From a virus: a stretch of DNA of 29,902 bases. The translations under genes and the position numbers were made by a program. Of the stretch, positions 6,597 through 13,080 are shown piece after piece (the stretch's first letter is position 1; every line of letters begins with the position of its first letter). The notes beneath the pieces were generated by a model. The model had not been told where the DNA came from, did not search any database, and saw nothing but the letters and a program-made list of their open reading frames with translations. The stretch lies in the IMG/VR virus record IMGVR_UViG_3300022929_000131, positions 1 to 29,902 of that record. One strand, given 5' to 3'.

Positions 6597-9500
6597 ATGA
6601 AAAAGGCTTACAACTATCTTGACCCAGAAAGCATTACCGCTGAGACCTTGAAAGCAGATGAGGATTTTCTGCTTGACGCGGCAAACTACTTATACAAAAG
6701 CACTGAAGGAGATGTAGACCTAACTGACCCAGAGGAAATCTACGACGAGTTCGCCAAGCGGATGCGTTATCACGATGTCAATGAAGTAGACACTGTGAGT
6801 GACCTGATGTATGCACAGGAAGCAGATGAAGAGAGTAAGGCTGAGATGGCCCGTCTGTTTGATGTGTATGACAAGTCAGAGATAAGCACGGAAGATCTCG
6901 GTGAGAAGATTGTTGATTACGGTTACGGTATTGCAACTGCCCCATCGACGTGGATTGGCTTACTGACAGGTGGCAGTGGTAAAGCTGTGTCTGTTGCAGG
7001 ACAGCAGGCAACTAAAGAGATCGTGCGTAGAACGCTCAAGGGTGCCCTTAAAGGTGCTCTCGTGGAGGGTGCTATTGGTGCTGGTCAAAGTGTGGCACAG
7101 CAAGGCACACGGATGGAGCTAGACCCTGAAAGGGAGTTTAGTGGCACTGAGGTTGCTCTTACTGCAGGACTTTCAGCACTTCCCGGTGTAGCACTGGGTG
7201 GTGCTAATGCACTTCGTTTGGGTGCAAGGGAAGCGGATGCAACTTTACTGAAACAGCAGGGTGAAGCCGCCTTCGCTAAGCGAGAAGCAGACGCAAAGGT
7301 AGCGGCAAAAGAAACTATTGCTAAAGCACAGGACAGCGATGGTAAGTCTGTATCCGAAGTAGAAGAAGTTTTAGCTGAGTTGGAAGCGTTAACGATTGAT
7401 CCAACTACCGGCAAGGCTGTCAAAACAAAGCCACTAGATAAAGTTGAGATCGCAGAAGGTGAGTCCATTCAGATTGGTATTGGGCAACCGGAAGGATTTG
7501 AGATCCGTTTAGAGCAGGGCGACATTGATAAGATGACAGCCGCCATATTAGAAATGAAAGAAGTCATTCCTAGAACTCCCGGAAATAAAATAACTGCTGA
7601 CTTATCTCTTGCTATTGCTAATGGTGATATCCCATTAGATATGTATGTAAAAACAATGGAGAAGTACAATCTAAGTGGCAGGGATATTGGATTAATTTAT
7701 CAGGCTAACGTATCTAACGCCGCGAGACTTCTTAAATCAGCACAAGCTATTGGTGGAAAATCTGCTCAAGATATTCTGTTACTTAAAAAACAGTTAAAGG
7801 CGGCTATTGATAAGGGGCAGGATTTAAGTGAGGCAGTAGGCGCAGATGTAAAGTTAGCAACTGAGGTTGGTCAAGAGGCGACTATTCGTGGCTACGCCAA
7901 AGATACTGCAAATAAGTTTGAGCGTGTCCGTCGATCTATTATGACTTCTCAGCCAGTCACCACATTACGTAACGTATTCGGTGGAGCATCTCGTTTAACA
8001 CTGGACATGTTTGAAGAAGCTGTAGAAGTAGGGACTACCTCTTTATATAATGGCATTGCGAAACGTGTCGGACTCAAACCGATTGAAGCAAATAAACGAT
8101 TCTTAAATTCTGCAGACATGGGTAAGTACGTCCTTAATACATCTGAAGCAGATTTGATTGCAAACTTGTACAAGAATATAGATCAGAAAGGGTTTGATAA
8201 ATTCTTCGGTAACTTTATTGACTCTTCTGTTGCAGGCACAAAAACCGATGGCGGTGGTTGGTTAACAGGCATTGGCAATGGACTAAACATTCTTAACCGC
8301 ATGTCGGATAACTTCTTTAAAAAGACTGCATTTGCCGGTGAGCTTAGCCGCTTAGTCAAGGCCAACTACGATGAAAGTCTTACTGACCTCATAAAAAATG
8401 GTAGGTTTAATAGTATTGATCCTAGACTTTTTAATGAGGCAATGGATAAAGCATTTGAAATGGTGTATCAGAAAACACCAAAGGGTAAAGGTTTCTTTGC
8501 TGAGCAATCCAGAAACTATCTGAACATTGACCAGCAGTACGGATTTGTTACAGGATTAATGATTCCATTTCCTCGCTTCGTGATTAACCAGATTCAATTT
8601 ATGTATGAGCATGCTCCCATTATCGGCATGTTGCAGGCGGAGAAACTGGGCGGTGGTGGAAAGGTAGCAGGAAGATCATTAGCTAAGAGAATCTCTCAAC
8701 AAGCTAGTGGTGCGATGATGCTTTATACTTTTGTTAGCCTTCGTAACACACAAGACCCCGGAACACTTTGGTATAACGTAGAGACTGAAGACGGTACTGT
8801 GGATCTTCGGCCTATGTTGGGGCCGATGAACTTAGAACTGTACATAGCTGATACATATGTTAAGTTGCGCAGAGGTGAGCCACAGCCAAACCTTGTAGGT
8901 TTCTCACAGGACATGGTCCAGACTGCTATTGGTTCATCTATGAGAGCAGGGACAGGTCTTCAGCTAGTCAATGATGTGTTGCCTAGTTTGCTCGGTGATC
9001 TAGATCCAGACGGTGCTACAGGCGGAAAGATTTCTATTGCTAATGAACAGACACTTGGAAGGATTGCAGGCGACTACTTTAACACGTTCACCTTCCCCTT
9101 GCCTGTCAGTATCGTCAGAGATTTGTATTCCTTAACGGATGAGCAAATGCGTCAAATACCGGAAACTAACGGTCAAGTAGATTGGCACGATATCATGTTT
9201 GCTCGCGCTGGTAGAACACTAGGTCCAATTCGTGAAATGCTAGGCATGGAGAACGAGAAAGATCCACGTTACAGCATAATGAGATCTACTCCTGCTAAAA
9301 AGGTAGATCCATTACGTACAGCAACCACAGGATTTAACATCTCTGAGAATGCAAACGAAGTGGAGAAAGAAGCTAACCGCCTTCAGGTCAGACCTTATGA
9401 AATCTATCGCAGATTTAAGTTTGGCCCTGCCGATGTTAGCATACGGGAAAAGGTAGCAAGTGAACTGCCTCAGAAAATGTCAGGGTACATTAGAGGTGAA

Positions 9501-10952
9501 GAATACAAGAAGCAGAACAATGAAAACAAAAGAAAGTTCTTTAAGGAAAAAGCTAGGGAAATTGTTACCGGCATCTCTTCTAAGGTTCTAAATGAGCTTG
9601 GCACGAAAATTGAATTGTTCATGGAAAGAAATCCCGACGCCACAGAGGATATGATCAGAGAAGAGTTTGGATACACTATTAACGATATTATGCAGTATCG
9701 GTATGAGACTGAGATATCAAAAGATAATCGTGCCGCACTTGAATCTGAGATAGGAAAGCCTACAGAGGACTCTAACTTCAGTGAATACTTCTTTGCAGGA
9801 CAAGTTAAGTCGGAGCAAAAGTTAGCTTCTGGTGGTTTAGTGCAGACCTTTAATGTAGGTGGTGACGTAGGTGACCCACTGGCACTGTCAGAGACTGCGG
9901 CAGAAGAAGATGTTGCTACTCGTGAGCAAGAAAGTGAAGACTACGTTAAGCAGATGATTGAGCTAGGTCTTGACCTTGCGCCTGTGACTGGTGAGATACG
10001 CTCAGCGCAGAGTGCTATCAAAGACTATGAAGAGGGTAACTATGGCATGGCGGCACTGGGTGCGTTAGGTGCAGTACCGGGTGTTGGTATAATAGGAAGA
10101 GGCGCAAAGGCTGGTGTCAAAGCACTGCGCTCTGTAGACAAGGCTGAAGATATTGCTGATGCCAAGAAGATACTGGGCGATGAAGACGCAATCCAAGTTT
10201 GGAAGGATGCTAACAGATTACCTGAAAGTCAGAGACAAAAGCGAACTCCAATAGTGCAACAGGCGGCACAAGATCTAAAAGATGGGAATATAACTGGTAA
10301 AGAGTACAGGAAAATTGCTAAGGCAGAAATGCCTATGCGCCCAATCACTCGTGAAACTTTCCCAGAAATGCCAACACTAAAAGAGATTGTTGGTTCGCTA
10401 GGTAAGAATCAGTCTGAAAAAGGAATTGTCGGTTTAAATTTAGAAATACCGGATGGAACACGTGTAGGATCTCGTCTAGATATTCCTGCTTACGACAAAT
10501 ATGACACATGGGTTGTGTCTCTACACGATGGTACAGTAAGAAATGGTAAGGCGATTGGCTATGGTCAAACTGCTGTACTAGATAACGTAGAGTTCTTCAC
10601 TGAAGGGCAAGGCGCTCTAAACATAGCCACAAAGAAACCTAAAGCTACCATCGCTCGTATACATGGGGATTACAAGAATGAAGATCCCGAAGCTGTATAC
10701 AATAAAGTTTTTGAGCTAATGGACGATCCTGAGTGGACGCAGGTTGGGATGAATCCATTCCGCCATTCGTTCTTCTACGATAAGGCAACTGGCAAGCCAG
10801 TCACACGGGCGGATGAAGTGTTGCAGGTAGGACCATTAGTGCTTGCAAAGGGTGCTAGATCAGAACTTAGTGACCTCAAGAAGCTGAAGATCAAATCGGC
10901 GGACGGTAAGGTTCGTGTATTTAACAGTGGCGGATTAATGTCACGCACATAA
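6597..10952 (+). CDS. Giant virion/ejection protein with toxin-like C-terminal region, 1451 aa
   Basis: This is the largest and last gene of the rightward block. Residues 1-100 are acidic and helical. About 105-215 has Gly/Ala-rich hydrophobic segments that could insert in membranes. About 215-1060 is mostly charged helix without a recognisable transglycosylase motif. A GGLVQTFNVGG linker sits at 1079-1089, like the GG-V motif of the 674-residue protein. About 1123-1178 (DLAPVTGEIRSAQ ... GALGAVPGVGIIG) resembles the Ala/Gly pre-toxin segments of polymorphic toxins. About 1278-1421 is a compact domain with IGYGQTAVL, NPFRHSFFYDKATG and EVLQVGPLVLAKGA, a pattern I associate with large polyvalent phage/ICE proteins. 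It ends with another GGL. Likely an internal core protein injected with the DNA, in the manner of T7 gp16 (inference). The ATG lies two bases after the preceding stop. Confidence 0.8.
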   Translation: MKKAYNYLDPESITAETLKADEDFLLDAANYLYKSTEGDVDLTDPEEIYDEFAKRMRYHDVNEVDTVSDLMYAQEADEESKAEMARLFDVYDKSEISTEDLGEKIVDYGYGIATAPSTWIGLLTGGSGKAVSVAGQQATKEIVRRTLKGALKGALVEGAIGAGQSVAQQGTRMELDPEREFSGTEVALTAGLSALPGVALGGANALRLGAREADATLLKQQGEAAFAKREADAKVAAKETIAKAQDSDGKSVSEVEEVLAELEALTIDPTTGKAVKTKPLDKVEIAEGESIQIGIGQPEGFEIRLEQGDIDKMTAAILEMKEVIPRTPGNKITADLSLAIANGDIPLDMYVKTMEKYNLSGRDIGLIYQANVSNAARLLKSAQAIGGKSAQDILLLKKQLKAAIDKGQDLSEAVGADVKLATEVGQEATIRGYAKDTANKFERVRRSIMTSQPVTTLRNVFGGASRLTLDMFEEAVEVGTTSLYNGIAKRVGLKPIEANKRFLNSADMGKYVLNTSEADLIANLYKNIDQKGFDKFFGNFIDSSVAGTKTDGGGWLTGIGNGLNILNRMSDNFFKKTAFAGELSRLVKANYDESLTDLIKNGRFNSIDPRLFNEAMDKAFEMVYQKTPKGKGFFAEQSRNYLNIDQQYGFVTGLMIPFPRFVINQIQFMYEHAPIIGMLQAEKLGGGGKVAGRSLAKRISQQASGAMMLYTFVSLRNTQDPGTLWYNVETEDGTVDLRPMLGPMNLELYIADTYVKLRRGEPQPNLVGFSQDMVQTAIGSSMRAGTGLQLVNDVLPSLLGDLDPDGATGGKISIANEQTLGRIAGDYFNTFTFPLPVSIVRDLYSLTDEQMRQIPETNGQVDWHDIMFARAGRTLGPIREMLGMENEKDPRYSIMRSTPAKKVDPLRTATTGFNISENANEVEKEANRLQVRPYEIYRRFKFGPADVSIREKVASELPQKMSGYIRGEEYKKQNNENKRKFFKEKAREIVTGISSKVLNELGTKIELFMERNPDATEDMIREEFGYTINDIMQYRYETEISKDNRAALESEIGKPTEDSNFSEYFFAGQVKSEQKLASGGLVQTFNVGGDVGDPLALSETAAEEDVATREQESEDYVKQMIELGLDLAPVTGEIRSAQSAIKDYEEGNYGMAALGALGAVPGVGIIGRGAKAGVKALRSVDKAEDIADAKKILGDEDAIQVWKDANRLPESQRQKRTPIVQQAAQDLKDGNITGKEYRKIAKAEMPMRPITRETFPEMPTLKEIVGSLGKNQSEKGIVGLNLEIPDGTRVGSRLDIPAYDKYDTWVVSLHDGTVRNGKAIGYGQTAVLDNVEFFTEGQGALNIATKKPKATIARIHGDYKNEDPEAVYNKVFELMDDPEWTQVGMNPFRHSFFYDKATGKPVTRADEVLQVGPLVLAKGARSELSDLKKLKIKSADGKVRVFNSGGLMSRT

Positions 10953-10956
10953 AAAA

Positions 10957-10973
10957 CCCCTCATTGCGAGGGG
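10957..10973 (-). terminator. Intrinsic terminator of the leftward block
   Basis: Read on the minus strand, a six-base-pair GC stem (CCCCTC with GAGGGG, five-base loop) is followed at once by six T (plus-strand 10951-10956). It lies just beyond the rightward block's last stop codon and would end leftward transcripts coming from nrdB or from the candidate small RNA promoter. Confidence 0.85.
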
Positions 10974-11014
10974 CTGTGCATTTGCTGTGAGGGTGAGATC
11001 AAACAGCGGAGGGA

Positions 11015-11032
11015 AAACTGCCTTAGCAGTTT
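11015..11032 (+). terminator. Hairpin, possible terminator for the rightward block
   Basis: A perfect seven-base-pair stem (AAACTGC with GCAGTTT, loop CTTA) is followed on the plus strand by the pyrimidine-rich CTCTCTTAT. It lies 63 bases after the last rightward stop codon. The T-tract is interrupted, so termination may be partial. On the other strand the same hairpin would sit within the candidate small RNA. Confidence 0.5.
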
Positions 11033-11049
11033 CTCTCTTATAACTAATA

Positions 11050-11077
11050 GTTATACACTAATGAATATAAAAGTCAA
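11050..11077 (-). promoter_or_regulatory. Leftward sigma70-like promoter with palindromic -10 region
   Basis: On the minus strand TTGACT (11072-11077), a 16-base spacer and TATAAC (11050-11055) form a good promoter. The -10 overlaps a perfect palindrome, ATAACTA-A-TAGTTAT (11040-11054), which could be an operator. The same ATTGACT, 16-base spacer, TATAACTA arrangement precedes nrdB at 12214-12241. It begins 10 bases after the 34-residue gene's stop and reads into the candidate small RNA. Confidence 0.6.
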
Positions 11078-11086
11078 TAGGTTATA

Positions 11087-11191
11087 TTAAATCTTTCTTA
11101 TTTGTCGTTTCAGGTGTCTGATGACTGCCTCCATTTCCTTGATCTTTTGGTTAAGTTTTTCAAATTCTTGCTTAACTTGATCTTGGCTCAT
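11087..11191 (-). CDS. 34-residue coiled-coil peptide downstream of nrdB
   Basis: The ATG (11189-11191) overlaps the nrdB stop in a TCAT/ATGA junction, the same coupled arrangement seen throughout this operon. The peptide (MSQDQVKQEFEKLNQKIKEM, then AVIRHLKRQIRKI) has a clean heptad pattern and would form a short basic coiled coil. It is the last gene of the leftward block. Short length limits certainty. Role unknown. Confidence 0.6.
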   Translation of the reverse strand: MSQDQVKQEFEKLNQKIKEMEAVIRHLKRQIRKI

Positions 11192-12150
11192 GCGGCTTGC
11201 CACCCCCAGTCATCACCTTCCATACCTGCGGCATTGTAATCTGTCACAACACCCTCAAAGAAATTCTTGTGAGAATCTCCTGCAACCACCCAGTCAACCC
11301 ATGGTAATGGGTTCTCTTTGACTTTATAGTTACCCTTCAGACCTAACTGAATCAGTCGTCTGTCTGCGATGTACCTAATATATTGCTTAACTTCTTCTTG
11401 GCTGAGTCCTTCCAAGTCTCCCATCTCATATGCAAGCTCAATAACTTTGTCTTCAAGAGAGACTGCATCTCTGACCATTTGGTAGATATCTGATTTAAAT
11501 TCATCTGTCACAATCCTTGGGTGTTCTTCACAAAAGGTTCTAAATAGTTTAGTCATGCCTTCACAGTGCATCGTCTCATCACGGATGCTCCACTCGACAA
11601 TCTCACACATGCCACGCATCTTACCTGTGCGCTGGTAGTTGAGTAGCATTACGAACGCACTGAACAAACTCATGCCTTCATTGATTACTGACCGGGCAAC
11701 TGCCTTGGCTAAGCCTGACTGCGTGTTCACATCAATGTCAGCCATGAACTCAATCTTGTTAGCCATCTGCTCATACTCTAAGAATGCTGAGAACTCTTCT
11801 TCTGGCAGACCTAGCGTGTCATTAAGTAAAGCATAAGAACGCTGATGAACAAATTCACGGTTAGCAAAGCTAGTAAGCATAGCCCGTATTTCGTTATTTT
11901 TAAATTTAGGTATGTAAGATTCCAAGTAGTTCGTTCCAACTTGGACATCCGACTGCGTAAAGAGTCTAAGGATCTGTGTAATATGGTTTCTTTCGACATC
12001 AGTTAACTTCCCGTTGCTCCACTGCGCAACATCATCTTGCAGTTTAGCTTCCCATTCACCCCAGTGTACCTTCTCATGTGAGATAGCTTTTTCCACAGCC
12101 CATGGATATAGAAACGGCTTGTAAGTTTTTGATTCTTCTAGCAATGGCAT
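11188..12150 (-). CDS. nrdB: Ribonucleotide reductase class I, small (beta) subunit
   Basis: Houses the di-metal/tyrosyl radical cofactor that starts reduction of ribonucleotides to deoxyribonucleotides, working with NrdA. All expected residues are visible: metal ligands D68 (TQSDVQV), E99 and H102 (REFVHQ), E158 (INEGMS), E192 and H195 (DETMHC), and the radical Tyr at 106, seven after E99. The Tyr-lacking or alternative-cofactor variants found in some phages therefore do not apply. The 320-residue length is normal for phage NrdB, and the C-terminal tail (GDDWGWQAA) would dock on NrdA. It has its own promoter candidate at 12214-12241, and a terminator-like hairpin lies in its leader. RBS is CGGAGTGG before ATG at 12150. 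Confidence 0.96.
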   Translation of the reverse strand: MPLLEESKTYKPFLYPWAVEKAISHEKVHWGEWEAKLQDDVAQWSNGKLTDVERNHITQILRLFTQSDVQVGTNYLESYIPKFKNNEIRAMLTSFANREFVHQRSYALLNDTLGLPEEEFSAFLEYEQMANKIEFMADIDVNTQSGLAKAVARSVINEGMSLFSAFVMLLNYQRTGKMRGMCEIVEWSIRDETMHCEGMTKLFRTFCEEHPRIVTDEFKSDIYQMVRDAVSLEDKVIELAYEMGDLEGLSQEEVKQYIRYIADRRLIQLGLKGNYKVKENPLPWVDWVVAGDSHKNFFEGVVTDYNAAGMEGDDWGWQAA

Positions 12151-12182
12151 ACACCACTCCGTTTATTGTTAAAGGAAAAAAA

Positions 12183-12198
12183 GCCCACCGAAGTGGGC
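12183..12198 (-). terminator. Intrinsic terminator/attenuator in front of nrdB
   Basis: On the minus strand GCCCAC-TTCG-GTGGGC is a six-base-pair GC stem with a stable UUCG loop, followed by seven T (plus 12176-12182). It would end transcripts arriving from nrdA and the small genes. Because the nrdB promoter candidate lies upstream of it, it could also act as an attenuator in the nrdB leader. Confidence 0.85.
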
Positions 12199-12213
12199 CA
12201 TAAGCACTGAGTA

Positions 12214-12241
12214 GTTATACTCAACGAGGGAAATTAGTCAA
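12214..12241 (-). promoter_or_regulatory. nrdB promoter candidate, palindromic -10 region
   Basis: Minus strand: TTGACT (12236-12241), 16-base spacer, TATAAC (12214-12219). The -10 lies inside the palindrome GAGTA-GTTA-TACTC (12209-12222). It shares the ATTGACT and TATAACTA words and spacing with the promoter at 11050-11077. The predicted start near 12207 is only about nine bases before the terminator stem. Confidence 0.55.
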
Positions 12242-12440
12242 TCGTTTTGTTAGCCAATCTATTGCGAAGTTCGTTAACTTGTTGACGTAATTCAACAATT
12301 TCTTTTGCGGCTCTTTGTGACAGTGCATCTGGTACTACCTTAGTCTGCCACCCATTGTCAGTTTCTTCAACCATTTCAAGTGCTTGCGCTTCACGCAGTG
12401 CTTTGACTAGGTCAAACTCTTCATCAAAATCAATGCTCAT
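12234..12440 (-). CDS. Small acidic coiled-coil protein, 68 aa
   Basis: Preceded by a strong GGAGAAGAAG ribosome site before ATG at 12440. The N-terminus is acidic (SIDFDEEFDLVKALREAQALE) and the C-terminus forms a heptad helix (AAKEIVELRQQVNELRNRL). No known motif. It is one of four small genes between nrdA and nrdB and overlaps the frame before it by 11 bases. Possibly an accessory to replication or nucleotide metabolism by position only. Confidence 0.7.
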   Translation of the reverse strand: MSIDFDEEFDLVKALREAQALEMVEETDNGWQTKVVPDALSQRAAKEIVELRQQVNELRNRLANKTID

Positions 12441-12534
12441 ATTTCTTCTTCTCCAGTTCTAACTGAATCAGCCTGCTCTCTAGCTTAGCTATCTTTCTAG
12501 ATTTGTTCTTGACCGAAGCCTTCAGTAGCTTCAT
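12430..12534 (-). CDS. 34-residue basic coiled-coil peptide (tentative)
   Basis: This frame overlaps the gene before it by 38 bases and the one after it by 11. The likely start is the ATG at 12534 (MKLLKASVKNKSRKIAKLES), giving a Lys-rich peptide with leucine heptads in its second half. The frame is open further upstream (to 12627), but that part lies entirely within the neighbouring gene. It is needed to fill the gap between 12440 and 12497. The RBS is poor, so this could be non-coding. Confidence 0.4.
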   Translation of the reverse strand: MKLLKASVKNKSRKIAKLESRLIQLELEKKKYEH

Positions 12535-12817
12535 CCAAAGCTCTAGCAATTTTTTCTCCACGTTTTGTGCTGTCATCAAATACTCCATTGTTAATGCACT
12601 GTTCAAATGTATTCCATAGCTCGTCAAAGCGCATCTCAGCGAAGATCTCTAGCCCCATAAGGGCATTGATTACCTGATCTTCATCCATCCGCTCAGCGGA
12701 CATATAGAAAGCCTTAATGTCCTCCGTTGTGCGCCATGCTTTCATGATAGCATCTTCTAAATCAGAACGATCTACTGGCTCTCCTCTGCCATTCATGTGT
12801 ATACCTTTAATCTTCAT
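12497..12817 (-). CDS. Hypothetical protein, 106 aa
   Basis: I place the start at the ATG at 12817 (MKIKGIHMNGRGEPVDRSD), 11 bases inside the preceding gene, rather than the in-frame upstream ATG, which would overlap it by over 70 bases. The protein is acidic and helical (EDAIMKAWRTTEDIKAFYM, then QVINALMGLEIFAEMRFDEL). No motif identifies it. It belongs to the small-gene group between nrdA and nrdB. Confidence 0.65.
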   Translation of the reverse strand: MKIKGIHMNGRGEPVDRSDLEDAIMKAWRTTEDIKAFYMSAERMDEDQVINALMGLEIFAEMRFDELWNTFEQCINNGVFDDSTKRGEKIARALDEATEGFGQEQI

Positions 12818-13073
12818 CGTGATCCTCGTATCCATCATGTTCATCGTCATAGCATCCATGCATCTGAGTGAAGAACTCATCTAATCCCGAGTAGCACATA
12901 GCACACATAGCCACAGGCAGTACACCTAAGTACCCATCAATGCCACCCTCAAGTTCAATGTCAAACTCGCAGTGGCAGATGGAGCACACAAGCTCGTTGT
13001 GGCTTCTATCTTTATCTGAAGGCACGTGCTCTATTGGTCCTATTGCTATCTGTAATTGTTTCTTTCTAGGCAT
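12807..13073 (-). CDS. Zinc-ribbon-like small protein, 88 aa
   Basis: Start chosen at ATG 13073 (MPRKKQLQIAIGPIEHVP), seven bases after the NrdA stop. An in-frame upstream ATG would lie inside nrdA. Two CxxC knuckles (CSICHCEF and CAMCYSG) about 35 residues apart form a zinc-ribbon pattern. The end is rich in Asp, His and Glu (DDEHDGYEDHDED), which could also bind metal. It directly follows nrdA, and a role linked to RNR, such as a redox or metal partner or regulator, is only a guess. It lacks the ATP-cone of NrdR. Confidence 0.65.
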   Translation of the reverse strand: MPRKKQLQIAIGPIEHVPSDKDRSHNELVCSICHCEFDIELEGGIDGYLGVLPVAMCAMCYSGLDEFFTQMHGCYDDEHDGYEDHDED

Positions 13074-13080
13074 GGTGTAT

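Larger units (their letters stand above)
10951..11043 (-). ncRNA. Candidate small RNA, about 93 nt
   Basis: A sigma70-like promoter (11050-11077) points leftward into this gene-free stretch, and an intrinsic terminator closes it at 10951-10973. Between them the minus-strand transcript would fold AAACTGC/GCAGTTT (11015-11032) with a TAAG loop. No frame of useful length is present. Promoter, hairpin and terminator within about 125 bases fit a standalone small RNA. The alternative is that these are only transcription-ending signals of two converging operons plus a chance promoter match. Function unknown. Confidence 0.45.
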
